Origin: an uncultured Paracoccaceae bacterium
GTDB taxonomy: Bacteria > Pseudomonadota > Alphaproteobacteria > Rhodobacterales > Rhodobacteraceae
Reading direction: 5' to 3'
Assembly (NCBI GenBank): GCA_947493745.1
Contig: CANLSM010000018.1
Location: 1 to 64,000 of the forward strand
Length of the DNA stretch: 64,000 bases
Below the pieces are notes generated by a model. The model was not told the origin of the DNA and did not search any database. It saw only the letters and a list, made by a program, of their open reading frames with translations. Within the stretch, counting starts at the first letter, position 1; every line of letters begins with the position of its first letter. A program made the translations under genes and the position numbers. This document shows positions 1 to 8,294 of the stretch, piece after piece.

Positions 1-508
1 CAGTGGTGACGATGGGCAACAAACACTCTCTTAGCAAATAACCCTATTGGGTCCCATAGGCGCTGACGTCAGACAGTTTGCCTTCACGCCTACAAGACTC
101 GCGTCTTACGCGGATGAAGTTGGGCTTCTATACGAACACCTGCGGAAAAGTGTCGTATTATCAGTGTGTTGAGAATCGCAAAGACTCGGCTTCAGACCGG
201 ACTCCACAGTGACATCCGGCAAGAGTTTGAACTTATCAAGCTCGACTTGGCACTTTCTGTCAGGGAAGTAGAGCGTCGCACTCATCAATGGGTAACAAGC
301 AGTTTCTGGTAACGGATTTTCGGCGTGATTACCGTTGGGTGATGTGCAATGGGCGCTACCGACTCAACCGGAATACGCTAGCTTTGGCTGCGCAGAGCGC
401 ACGATCAGACAGCGGCAAAGTTGAAGAAGATCGCTAAGCGAGCGGAGTGCTCTGGGCCGCCTGCCCAAGCATCCGAATTTGCCACCCGATCAATGACATA
501 AAGGCGAT
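1..508. other. Gene-free, lower-GC left edge
   Basis: I see no convincing gene here. A 60-codon leftward reading frame at 106-288 has no recognisable domain and no good ribosome binding site. Hand counts for 241-360 give about 52 % GC, against roughly 60 % or more in the flanking genes. The stretch lies directly beyond the 3' end of the tRNA-Leu gene, a common attachment site for integrative elements. That makes it a possible edge or relic of an island, but no integrase or direct repeat is visible. Confidence 0.4.
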
Positions 509-593
509 TGGTACCCGAGGTCGGACTCGAACCGACAAGCCTTGCGGCGGGGGATTTTGAATCCCCTGCGTCTACCAATTCCGCCACTCGGGC
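509..593 (-). tRNA. tRNA-Leu (anticodon CAA)
   Basis: Reading the minus strand from 593, the acceptor GCCCGAG pairs with CTCGGGT, with a G-U at the first pair. The anticodon arm is GGGGA-TTCAAAA-TCCCC, which places CAA at positions 34-36. A long class II variable arm, the T arm with GGTTCGAGTCC, discriminator A and an encoded CCA end follow. The 85-nt length fits a bacterial leucine tRNA. It decodes UUG. It is transcribed leftward, downstream of the sulfotransferase gene, with its 3' end facing the lower-GC left edge. Confidence 0.95.
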
Positions 594-639
594 AACGCCC
601 ATGTCACGTACTTTGAAGCGCGCGTTGCGTCAACGGGAT

Positions 640-2370
640 TCAGTGGTCCAGAAGATCGAACATGGGCGCCAGCACATCACGGAAGCCTTCCCAGGCCTTG
701 TTGGAGCTCTGATACATGGGCTGTCGGACCTGCGTGGCGCTGGCGGTGCGTATCTCGCGTTTGGTTTTGTGGAAATCGAGACAGGCTTCATCCCATTCAA
801 GACCGCAATAGTCGATCAACTTGCGGCTCTCTTCTTCCTGATTCACAGTCAACCGGTGGTAGTCGCTGTCATAGATCTCGCCCGGGAACTCCTCGTGCCA
901 GTGCTGCATCATCTTGTGATAGGCGTTGTGATAAGTCGCCAACTCGATCATGTCGCTGGCATACCCGTTGCCGGTGCCACGGAAATTGTTGCGGAAGATC
1001 GAGAGGCAGTTGTCGCGGGCATCCCGGACACAGTGAACGATCTTCGCATCCGGGAACATGCACTTGATCAGGCCGATGAAGCGGAAATTGAGCGGCATCT
1101 TGTCCGTGACGATGCCTACGCCCTCCGCGAGCGTCTTGACCTCCGACATGTATTCCGTAGCAAGCGTGGCAAGCGCCCCGTTCAGATTTTCATCACTCAA
1201 TGCGTCGATTGCCACCCCGTTTCTGGTGCGTGACATGAGCTTGTGTGCAAGACGGCTCAGATACTCCAGTTCGCCTGCGCCAAAAACCAGCGGATGGCTG
1301 GCAATGATCTGCTCTGTCAGCGTCGTGCCGGACCGCGGCATGCCAACCACAAAGATCATGCGCGTCGACGGATCCGCGGGCACATTCGCGCGTGCAACCG
1401 TCTTGCGTCCGAAAGCGTGTCCAAGATCGTTGAGAAGTTCGATGTCCGTGTCGACACTATATTCAAAGCTGGCGCGGCGGACAGCATTGCCCTTGATGTA
1501 ATATTCGCCAGACAACGGGTAGTCCTTTGATTTCTCCTTGATTTTCCCAAGCGTAAAAAACAGACCTCCGCGCGACTCGGCCTCCCCGCCACCGGACTTC
1601 AACAGGCCCTCGATGCGTTCCACAATCGGATCACCGTCAGCCAGATCAGTCACCGTCACAAGGCCCGAATATCCACCGATCCTGTTGGGCTGAAGATCAA
1701 TGGACCTGCGGTACAATTCCTCCGAGCGCTTCAGGTCACCGGCGATGCGAAAGATCTTGGCCAGTTCCCGCAACGTCGGCCCGTCATCGGGTTTCATCCT
1801 GCGCACCTGATCGAGCAGCTCGATGGCTTCATCAGTGCGCTTCAGTTCAAAAAGCGACTGGGCCCTGCTCTGCATCGCGCTTATGTTTCGAGGATCGAGT
1901 TTCAGCATTATATCAAGCGCAACAAGAGCTTGCTCATACTTGCCCAACTCGATCAACGCGGCCGCGGCAAATGAATGGCTTGGCATGTGATCAGGCTTCA
2001 ACTTGCCCGATTGCATGAAGCAGACAGCCGCCTGCCGGTGCTCCTTTTTCTGCCGATGCACCTCGCCCTTCATGAAGTAGGGATGGTGTGAGCGCGGGTA
2101 GTCCTTGACCATCTTGGCCAGAAAAACATTCGCCTCGTCGAACTGCTTGGCAGCGATCAGATGCATGATCCGCTTGACGTCCAGATCGTCGGGGTCCCTC
2201 GCCGTGGCCAGACTATCGACCTGCTTCAGCTCCTGCCTCGCGGCCTCCAGATTGGGGAACTGTTTCAGGATTGCATTCAGCAGCTTTTTCGCGCCGGGCA
2301 CATTCCCGGCCTGAGCCATCTTTCGGGCGTTCAGAATCCCTTCCTCGACGGACATTGTTTGTTTGGTCAT
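640..2370 (-). CDS. TPR-sulfotransferase fusion protein
   Basis: A 576-residue protein. Residues about 60-300 are helical TPR-like repeats (for example around 134-160 and 168-194), and about 335-570 form a sulfotransferase domain. The PAPS 5'-phosphosulfate loop GMPRSGTT is at 343-350, and a later CVRDARDNCLSIF segment matches the 3'-phosphate-binding region. The family transfers sulfate from PAPS to a protein or small acceptor; TPRs usually bind a partner protein. No signal peptide is seen, so it is probably cytoplasmic. The ATG at 2370 has GGAG upstream. It follows the zinc peptidase gene on the same strand after 66 bases. The acceptor is unknown. Confidence 0.8.
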   Translation of the reverse strand: MTKQTMSVEEGILNARKMAQAGNVPGAKKLLNAILKQFPNLEAARQELKQVDSLATARDPDDLDVKRIMHLIAAKQFDEANVFLAKMVKDYPRSHHPYFMKGEVHRQKKEHRQAAVCFMQSGKLKPDHMPSHSFAAAALIELGKYEQALVALDIMLKLDPRNISAMQSRAQSLFELKRTDEAIELLDQVRRMKPDDGPTLRELAKIFRIAGDLKRSEELYRRSIDLQPNRIGGYSGLVTVTDLADGDPIVERIEGLLKSGGGEAESRGGLFFTLGKIKEKSKDYPLSGEYYIKGNAVRRASFEYSVDTDIELLNDLGHAFGRKTVARANVPADPSTRMIFVVGMPRSGTTLTEQIIASHPLVFGAGELEYLSRLAHKLMSRTRNGVAIDALSDENLNGALATLATEYMSEVKTLAEGVGIVTDKMPLNFRFIGLIKCMFPDAKIVHCVRDARDNCLSIFRNNFRGTGNGYASDMIELATYHNAYHKMMQHWHEEFPGEIYDSDYHRLTVNQEEESRKLIDYCGLEWDEACLDFHKTKREIRTASATQVRQPMYQSSNKAWEGFRDVLAPMFDLLDH

Positions 2371-2436
2371 GGGCCTGCTCCGCTCCGCTTTGGCGACGTT
2401 TTAACCCGAATCCGCGGCATCCGCCATATGTGCCTG

Positions 2437-3288
2437 TCAGAGATTGCGCGCCTGAAACGTGTCGCACTGCACAAGCTCGGCAGTCTCGTAACCACGCGCA
2501 AACCAGGTCTGGCGCTGCTCAGCCGATCCATGCGTAAAGGTATGCGGCATGGGGCGCTGGCCGGACGCGCGCTGCAACGTGTCATCCCCTATCTGCTTGG
2601 CCGCATTCAACGCCTCGGCAATGTCACCACGCTCCAGCGTACCCAACCGCGCCTCGGCGTAGCGCGCCCAGATGCCGGAAAGGCAGTCCGCCTGCAATTC
2701 GATCATCACCGAGACGCGGTTGCTGTCACGCTCGGACATCCGCTGGCGCGCCTGATTGGCATCCCTCAGAATGCCAAGCTCATTCTGGACGTGATGGGCG
2801 ACCTCATGGGCCACAACATAAGCCGCAGCGAAATCGCCGCCTGCACCAAAGCGCCGTGACAATGTGGTGAAGAAATCCGTGTCGAGATAGGCCTTGCGAT
2901 CAGCCGGGCAGTAGAACGGGCCGGTCGCACCGGATGCGCCGCCACAGGGTGACCTCGTTGACTGTGAGAACAGAACCAGGGTGGGTGGCCGATACTGCTG
3001 ACCGAGCTGTGTGCGGAAAATCTCCGTCCACACGGTTTCGGTATCTGCAAGTACGACCGAGACGAACTCGGCCGCCTGCTCATCTTCCGGCCCGAGCGTG
3101 ACATTGCTGCCCGACGACGCACCACCGCCCGCCTGGCTAAGGAACGGCGTTACGTCGATACCGGCAAAATATCCGATGGCTAGGATCACCAGAAGACCGA
3201 CGCCGCCTATGCCGCCGGCTTTCGCACCGCCACCTGCGCGTCTGCGATCCTCGATGTTCCGGCTGCGTCTGCGCCCTTGCCACTTCAT
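2437..3288 (-). CDS. Neutral zinc metallopeptidase, YpfJ type
   Basis: A 283-residue protein of the YpfJ/putative neutral zinc metallopeptidase family. A basic N-terminus is followed by a glycine-rich stretch and one membrane segment (about 26-45), so the C-terminal domain should face the periplasm. The zinc motif HEVAHH is at about 161-166, and three cysteines in the catalytic half may form a disulfide. The ATG at 3288 is preferred because GGGGGAG lies 6-7 bases upstream; a longer frame to 3366 lacks support. Substrates of this family are not established. It is divergent from the YqaA-like gene and precedes the sulfotransferase gene. Confidence 0.85.
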   Translation of the reverse strand: MKWQGRRRSRNIEDRRRAGGGAKAGGIGGVGLLVILAIGYFAGIDVTPFLSQAGGGASSGSNVTLGPEDEQAAEFVSVVLADTETVWTEIFRTQLGQQYRPPTLVLFSQSTRSPCGGASGATGPFYCPADRKAYLDTDFFTTLSRRFGAGGDFAAAYVVAHEVAHHVQNELGILRDANQARQRMSERDSNRVSVMIELQADCLSGIWARYAEARLGTLERGDIAEALNAAKQIGDDTLQRASGQRPMPHTFTHGSAEQRQTWFARGYETAELVQCDTFQARNL

Positions 3289-3402
3289 CGATATCTCCCC
3301 CGTTTTTCTAAAGTAAGCATGGGCACACCGGCAAGGTAAAGCCGCTTGACGAGGGATGGGCGTCATGTTCGAAGTCTCGCCAATGATGATCAGGACTGTT
3401 TG

Positions 3403-3981
3403 ATGTTGCGACGCTTGTATGACTGGACGCTTTCGCTGGCCGAGACCCGGTTTGCGCTTCTGGCCCTTGCCCTGGTGGCTTTCGCGGAAAGTTCGGTCTT
3501 TCCGATCCCGCCTGACATCCTTCTGATCCCGATCATCCTTGCCGCACCGAACCGGGCGTTTCTGGTGGCGGGCTTGTGCACCATCGCGTCCGTTGCCGGT
3601 GGCGGTCTGGGCTACTGGATCGGCGCAGAACTTTTCGAGAGCGTGGGAAAGCCGGTTCTGGAATTCTACGGCAAGCTCGAAAAATTCGATATCTTTGCCG
3701 AAAGGTTCAACGAGAACGGCCCCTGGGCTGTGCTATTCGCCGGTGTGACCCCGTTTCCCTACAAGGTGATCACGATTACCTCCGGTGCAACGGGGCTGGA
3801 TTTCTGGGTCTTCATGGCTTCTTCCGTGGTTGCGCGGGCCTTGCGGTTCTTCCTCGTGGCAGCCCTGCTTTGGAAGTTCGGCGCGCCGATACGGGCCTTC
3901 ATCGAGGAGCGGTTCGGCCTGATGGCAACGCTCTTCTTTGTCCTCCTCTTCGGTGGATTTGCGGTGGTGAAGTATCTATGA
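3403..3981 (+). CDS. YqaA/DedA-family (VTT domain) membrane protein
   Basis: A 192-residue inner-membrane protein with about five hydrophobic segments and the family signatures: a proline-rich re-entrant segment (FPIPPDILL, near 30-40), a glycine-rich GGGLGYWIG segment, and the TPFPYKVIT motif near residue 125. Members of the SNARE-associated/VTT superfamily are linked to lipid scrambling or membrane homeostasis; the role of this short YqaA branch is not settled. The start at 3403 removes a poorly supported 19-residue extension. Its stop overlaps the ATG of the DsbB-like gene (ATGA), so the two are translationally coupled. Confidence 0.82.
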   Translation: MLRRLYDWTLSLAETRFALLALALVAFAESSVFPIPPDILLIPIILAAPNRAFLVAGLCTIASVAGGGLGYWIGAELFESVGKPVLEFYGKLEKFDIFAERFNENGPWAVLFAGVTPFPYKVITITSGATGLDFWVFMASSVVARALRFFLVAALLWKFGAPIRAFIEERFGLMATLFFVLLFGGFAVVKYL

Positions 3982-4460
3982 GCTTTCAGCGGATCGGCAT
4001 TCTGGCAGCACTTGGCTCACTGGCTCTTCTGGCCGGGGCACTGGCGTTTCAGTATCTCGGCGGTCTCCCGCCCTGCAAGATGTGCATCTGGCAGCGCTGG
4101 CCGCACGGGCTGGCGGTGCTTTGTGGACTGGCTCTGATGATCGCGCCGATACGGGCGATGACCCTGATCGGGGCCGGTGCCGCGTTCGTCACCTCGGGTA
4201 TCGGCCTCTTTCATGCAGGCGTCGAACAGGGCTGGTGGGAGGGTCCGACAACCTGCACGTCGGGTCCCATCGACAGTCTCAGCGGCGAGGAATTACTCAA
4301 TCAGATCCTGAGCGCCCCGGTGGTGCGATGCGACGAGATTGCGTGGTCTCTGGCCGGCATCTCCATGGCAGGCTGGAACGCCCTGCTCTCCTTTGGATTG
4401 GCGCTTGTCTGGTGCTGGGCTGTGAAGCGCGCCTATGCCTCCAGTTCGGCATCCCAGTAA
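3978..4460 (+). CDS. dsbB: Disulfide bond formation protein DsbB-like
   Basis: A 160-residue four-helix membrane protein. The redox pair C33-x-x-C36 sits in the PPCKMCIWQRWPH loop after the first helix, and a second periplasmic pair is C93 and C118, the arrangement used by DsbB to reoxidise DsbA and pass electrons to quinone. The start overlaps the stop of the YqaA-like gene. Its 3' end runs 28 bases into the convergent HNH gene. The length is typical of alphaproteobacterial DsbB homologues. Whether its partner is a classical DsbA cannot be told from this window. Confidence 0.85.
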   Translation: MSFQRIGILAALGSLALLAGALAFQYLGGLPPCKMCIWQRWPHGLAVLCGLALMIAPIRAMTLIGAGAAFVTSGIGLFHAGVEQGWWEGPTTCTSGPIDSLSGEELLNQILSAPVVRCDEIAWSLAGISMAGWNALLSFGLALVWCWAVKRAYASSSASQ

Positions 4461-5017
4461 AGGAAATCCATCCAGCTTTCGTGCAGATAGTTGGGCGGAA
4501 ACTTTCGCCCGATATTCTGCAATTGCTCCGGCTGCGGGCGCACCGGCTTCTTGCGCAGGTGCATCCCGACCTGCCGAAGCGTTCTTGAGCCCTTGCGCAG
4601 GTTGCAAGGCCCGCAGGCCGCAACGACATTTTCCCATGTTGTCCGCCCCCCGCGCGAGCGCGGAAGCACATGATCAAAGGTCATCTCGCCCTTGGAGCCG
4701 CAATACTGGCAGGTGAACTCGTCACGCAGAAACAGATTGAACCGGGTGAAGGCTGAGACCTTCGCCGGGCGCACAAAATCCTTGAGCACCACCACGGAGG
4801 GGATGCGAAATTCCGTCGAGGGCGACCTGACCACCTCGTCATATTCGGCGATGACCTGGACGCGTTCCAGAAATGCCGCCTTCACCGCTTCCTGCCACGG
4901 CCAGAGCGACAGGGGCAGATAGGACAGCGGCCTGTAGTCTGCATTCAGAACCAGGGCAGGATGATCTCGTGTCCCGGGCGGTTTGCGGATGAAACTGGGT
5001 TGATACTGCGTTTGCAT
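4433..5017 (-). CDS. HNH endonuclease
   Basis: A 194-residue protein with a C-terminal HNH/zinc-finger nuclease fold: C103-x-x-C106, then D115-H116 in TFDHVLPRSRGG, N130, and C135-x-x-C138. Such stand-alone HNH proteins are widespread chromosomal genes in this order with no proven role; DNA nicking or repair is the usual guess. The ATG at 5017 is preferred (AGGA upstream, and the N-terminal LNADYRPL segment follows closely). An in-frame extension to 5134 is less likely. Its last codons overlap the end of the convergent dsbB. Confidence 0.85.
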   Translation of the reverse strand: MQTQYQPSFIRKPPGTRDHPALVLNADYRPLSYLPLSLWPWQEAVKAAFLERVQVIAEYDEVVRSPSTEFRIPSVVVLKDFVRPAKVSAFTRFNLFLRDEFTCQYCGSKGEMTFDHVLPRSRGGRTTWENVVAACGPCNLRKGSRTLRQVGMHLRKKPVRPQPEQLQNIGRKFPPNYLHESWMDFLYWDAELEA

Positions 5018-5259
5018 TTTCGACTCGTATTCCTGTCCTGCTCTGCCGTTTTTCTGGGCACCGCGGACGGGACGAGCCCGTCCCTTATATGTCTCGACTA
5101 TATCTCGGTCCGTGTTGGTGACAACCCCCAACATTCTGTGCTCTTCTTGGTGTTCTAACCCATTATCTTCGCGTTCACTGACGGTTTAATGACTGTTGCT
5201 CGGAGGTTAACGCTGGGTCATGCTTGACCCATTGTCTGGAATGGATTTGGTCACGAAAT

Positions 5260-5685
5260 ATGTTTCGCTCGCTCAGCATTCTGGAGGTCGTGCTCTACGT
5301 CGATGATCTCGACGAGGCTGAGGAATTTTACGGTGGTGTTCTGGGCCTAGAACTATTCTCGCGCCATCCGACGCGGCAGGCTTTTTTTCGCTGCGGTGAC
5401 CTTGTGCTACTGCTGTTTCGTTCAGAGGAAACCGTGCTCCCGCCGCCAAGCCTGGACCTCCCGGTTCCGACACATGGATCACGTGGACAGGGACATATCT
5501 GCTTTGGCGTCGAGACCTCAGAAGAGGTTCAGACCTGGCGTGATCATCTCAGCAGCAACGACATCGCGATTGAGGCCGACTTCAAATGGCCCAATGGCGC
5601 GCGGTCGGTCTATGTCCGCGACCCGTCCGGCAACTCGGTGGAGATTGCGGAACGCTGGCTTTGGGGCCGGGATCGGTCAAACTAA
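5260..5685 (+). CDS. VOC-family (glyoxalase/bleomycin-resistance fold) protein
   Basis: A 141-residue protein with two beta-alpha-beta-beta-beta modules. The first begins ILEVVLYVDDLDEAEEFY, and the second contains GHICFGVE and ends YVRDPSGNSVEI, the common closing motif of the vicinal-oxygen-chelate superfamily. Likely metal ligands include H86-region and E residues near the end, but the substrate cannot be assigned; lyases, dioxygenases and resistance proteins share this fold. The ATG at 5260 fits the domain boundary better than the upstream TTG at 5224. The 3' end overlaps the convergent esterase by nine bases. Confidence 0.75.
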   Translation: MFRSLSILEVVLYVDDLDEAEEFYGGVLGLELFSRHPTRQAFFRCGDLVLLLFRSEETVLPPPSLDLPVPTHGSRGQGHICFGVETSEEVQTWRDHLSSNDIAIEADFKWPNGARSVYVRDPSGNSVEIAERWLWGRDRSN

Positions 5686-6342
5686 GCTAAGCTTTTCCCG
5701 CAGAAACTGCAGCGCAAGCCCCAGGCCGTCAGGCGCAATGCCATGCGCGGTTCCCTTGGAGACATGTGTGTAGGTCTCGAACCCTGCCGCAACCAGCGCA
5801 TCTGCCGCCTCCGGCATTGAGGAGGGCGGCACCACGTCATCCTGATCGCCGTGCACCAGAAGGACGGGTGGTTTGCTGATGACCTCCGCCTGAAGCGTCT
5901 CGGGTGCAAGAAGCCTTCCCGAAAACCCCACGACGCCTGCCACGGCTTCCGGGCGGCGCGGTGCGACCTGCAGGCTCATCATGGTGCCCTGCGAGAAGCC
6001 AATGAGCGCCGTTCGGGATGGCGCGATCCCTTCTTCCACGGCAACTTCATCCATCCAGGCATGCAACAGCCCGGACGCACGCGTCATGCCTTCCATCGCG
6101 GCGGCCTCCGTCGAGCCATCGAGCCAGGGGATCGGAAACCACTGATATCCCATCGGGTTGTTGGTGCAGCGATCCGGCGCATTGGGTGCGAGAAACGTGG
6201 TATCGGGCATATGTTCGGCAAGCGCCTGACCTATCCCGATCAGATCGTTCCCGTCCGCGCCATAACCGTGCAGAATGAGCACAAGCGAGGTTGCGTTCCC
6301 CGATTTCGCGTCGAGCCGTGGCCCGGACAGAATATCACTCAT
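5677..6342 (-). CDS. Phospholipase/carboxylesterase family alpha/beta hydrolase
   Basis: A 221-residue hydrolase close to the YpfH/acyl-protein thioesterase group. It has an oxyanion segment (LHGYGADGNDL), the nucleophile elbow GFSQG (Ser117), an acid in HGDQDDVVP (about 168) and His200 in AHG. The family cleaves short carboxylic esters or thioesters in the cytoplasm. The start ATG at 6342 overlaps the stop of the upstream DNA glycosylase gene by four bases, so the two genes form one transcript. Confidence 0.85.
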   Translation of the reverse strand: MSDILSGPRLDAKSGNATSLVLILHGYGADGNDLIGIGQALAEHMPDTTFLAPNAPDRCTNNPMGYQWFPIPWLDGSTEAAAMEGMTRASGLLHAWMDEVAVEEGIAPSRTALIGFSQGTMMSLQVAPRRPEAVAGVVGFSGRLLAPETLQAEVISKPPVLLVHGDQDDVVPPSSMPEAADALVAAGFETYTHVSKGTAHGIAPDGLGLALQFLREKLSLV

Positions 6343-6968
6343 CTTACGCCCTCTCGTTGCTTTACCACCGCGTAGTATTGCCAAAAGAGGCAGGCGGCAA
6401 CCGTCCGCCACGGGCCCCAGTCCCTGGCCATCTCGCGCAGGGCGCCATCCGTGGGACGGGCATCCAGATCAAGGATCAGTCTGGCCGCCTCCTGCAGCGC
6501 CACATCGCCCGACGGAAAGATATCCCCCCGACCCAGCGAGAACATCGCGTAGACCTCAGCGGTCCAGATGCCGATGCCGGTCACGGACGTCAGTTCAGCG
6601 ATCACGTCCGCGTCCGCACGGTCACGAAGCGCCACAAAATCAATACCGCTTTCAGCCAGCGCGCGTGCATAGCGCACCTTCGGTCGCGACAGGCCGCAGG
6701 CGCGCAACGCTTCGTCACTGGCGGACAGGACACTTGGCCGCTCGCACAGACCCGCCGCCTCAATGCGCCCCCAGATCGCCGTGGCAGAAGCGGTCGAGAC
6801 CTGCTGGCTGACGATCGCGCTGAGCAGCTGGCGAAATCCGTCCTCGCGCCGTCTGAGGCGCAGCGGCCCGGTGATCTCATAGGCGCGCGCAAGCGCATCA
6901 TGGCGCGCCGCAAGCCATTCCATGCCCTCGGCAAGGTCCTCTGTCGTATCGACCCGGGTTTCACGCAT
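6339..6968 (-). CDS. DNA-3-methyladenine glycosylase, AlkA-type
   Basis: A 209-residue HhH-GPD DNA glycosylase. The helix-hairpin-helix is at about 126-136 (LTSVTGIGIWTA) and the catalytic aspartate is D155 in SGDVALQ. There is no iron-sulfur cysteine cluster at the end, which points to the AlkA/DNA-3-methyladenine glycosylase II branch rather than to EndoIII or MutY. It excises alkylated bases and leaves an abasic site. It lacks the N-terminal domain of E. coli AlkA, as many short homologues do. It is first in an operon with the esterase and is divergent from the MFS gene. Confidence 0.85.
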   Translation of the reverse strand: MRETRVDTTEDLAEGMEWLAARHDALARAYEITGPLRLRRREDGFRQLLSAIVSQQVSTASATAIWGRIEAAGLCERPSVLSASDEALRACGLSRPKVRYARALAESGIDFVALRDRADADVIAELTSVTGIGIWTAEVYAMFSLGRGDIFPSGDVALQEAARLILDLDARPTDGALREMARDWGPWRTVAACLFWQYYAVVKQREGVR

Positions 6969-7030
6969 ATTGTATCCCTACATCTGGTCGTCTCTGGACA
7001 TTGTTTTCCAAGACTGGAAGAACTCGCTTC

Positions 7031-8257
7031 ATGACAGCCACCACTCCCGATATCGACACCGACCGCCGCGCGCGCCACAATGTGTGGGTGCTGGTCGCGG
7101 CACAAGCCCTTCTGGGGTCACAGATGCCGATCAGCTTCGTGCTTGGAGGCCTCTCGGGGCAATATCTGAGCGTGGAGAAATGCCTCGCGACCCTGCCCAT
7201 CTCATTGATCGTTCTGGGATCAATGCTGACCGCGCCGGTTCTGTCGAACATCATGCAGACTTACGGGCGGCGTGCAGGGTTCGTGATCGGGGCAACCGGG
7301 GGCGCCATTGGCGGCATATTGTCGGTCTGGGGCCTTCTGAGCGGGTCTTTCGGCATCTTCCTTGTCGGCTCGCTCTTCACCGGGGTCTACATGTCCGCGC
7401 AGGGGTTTTACCGGTTCGCGGCAGCGGATACCGCAAGCAACGCGTTCCGGCCCAAGGCGATCTCCTGGGTGATGGCCGGTGGCCTTCTCTCCGCCATCAT
7501 CGGACCGCAACTGGTCAAGGTGACGGATGCAATCACGGACCCCATCCCCTTTGCAGGTGGATATATGGCGATTGTCGCACTCAATCTCATCGGCATGCTG
7601 GTATTCATCTTTCTCGACATCCCCAAGCCCGCGCCCGTGACCGAAACCACCGACCGGGGCCGCAGCCGGATGGAGTTGCTGCGCAACCCGCGCATTGCGG
7701 TCGCGATGATCTGCGCCATGGTCTCGTATGCGCTGATGAATCTGGTCATGACCTCCACTCCGCTGGCAGTGGTCGGGTGCGGTTTCACCACCAATGACGC
7801 GGCAGACGTGGTCACAGCGCATGTGCTGGCCATGTTCGCGCCATCCTTCTTCACCGGTCATCTGATCACCCGTTTCGGGGTCGAGCGGATCATCGCGGCA
7901 GGGCTCGTCTTTCTTGCCGCTGCCGGTGTCATTGCGCTGATGGGCGTCGAACTCACGAATTTCTTCGGCGCTCTGGTTCTGCTGGGCCTTGGCTGGAATT
8001 TCGGTTTCATCGGCGCCACCACGATGCTTGCTGCGGCCCACCGGCCCGAGGAACGGGGTCGCGTGCAGGGTATGAACGACTTTGCGGTCTTCGGCATGGT
8101 CACCATCGCATCCTTCAGTTCCGGCATTCTGATGAACTGCTCGGGCGGCTCGGCAGTCGAGGGCTGGACAGCGGTCAACTACGCCATGCTGCCTTTCCTG
8201 ACACTTGCCGGGGCCGCGCTCATCTGGTTCTCGATGATCGGTCGCCGGATGGCCTGA
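7031..8257 (+). CDS. MFS transporter
   Basis: A 408-residue membrane protein with about twelve hydrophobic segments and a cytoplasmic loop rich in charged residues near the middle (about 205-220). The loop-2 region (NIMQTYGRRAGF) is a degenerate form of the major facilitator motif GxxxDRxGRR. Closest in style to small YcaD/NreB-like or drug-efflux carriers, but the substrate cannot be inferred. The ATG at 7031 is preferred to an upstream ATG at 7001, which would add ten residues. It is divergent from the AlkA-type gene and convergent with the squalene-synthase-like gene. Confidence 0.85.
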   Translation: MTATTPDIDTDRRARHNVWVLVAAQALLGSQMPISFVLGGLSGQYLSVEKCLATLPISLIVLGSMLTAPVLSNIMQTYGRRAGFVIGATGGAIGGILSVWGLLSGSFGIFLVGSLFTGVYMSAQGFYRFAAADTASNAFRPKAISWVMAGGLLSAIIGPQLVKVTDAITDPIPFAGGYMAIVALNLIGMLVFIFLDIPKPAPVTETTDRGRSRMELLRNPRIAVAMICAMVSYALMNLVMTSTPLAVVGCGFTTNDAADVVTAHVLAMFAPSFFTGHLITRFGVERIIAAGLVFLAAAGVIALMGVELTNFFGALVLLGLGWNFGFIGATTMLAAAHRPEERGRVQGMNDFAVFGMVTIASFSSGILMNCSGGSAVEGWTAVNYAMLPFLTLAGAALIWFSMIGRRMA

Positions 8258-8294
8258 ACGCGGATGTTCGCGATTAGCGGGCACCGCCCCTGAT

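Noticed and set aside
106-288. 60-codon frame on the minus strand
   Set aside because: It has no domain, no ribosome site and no context.
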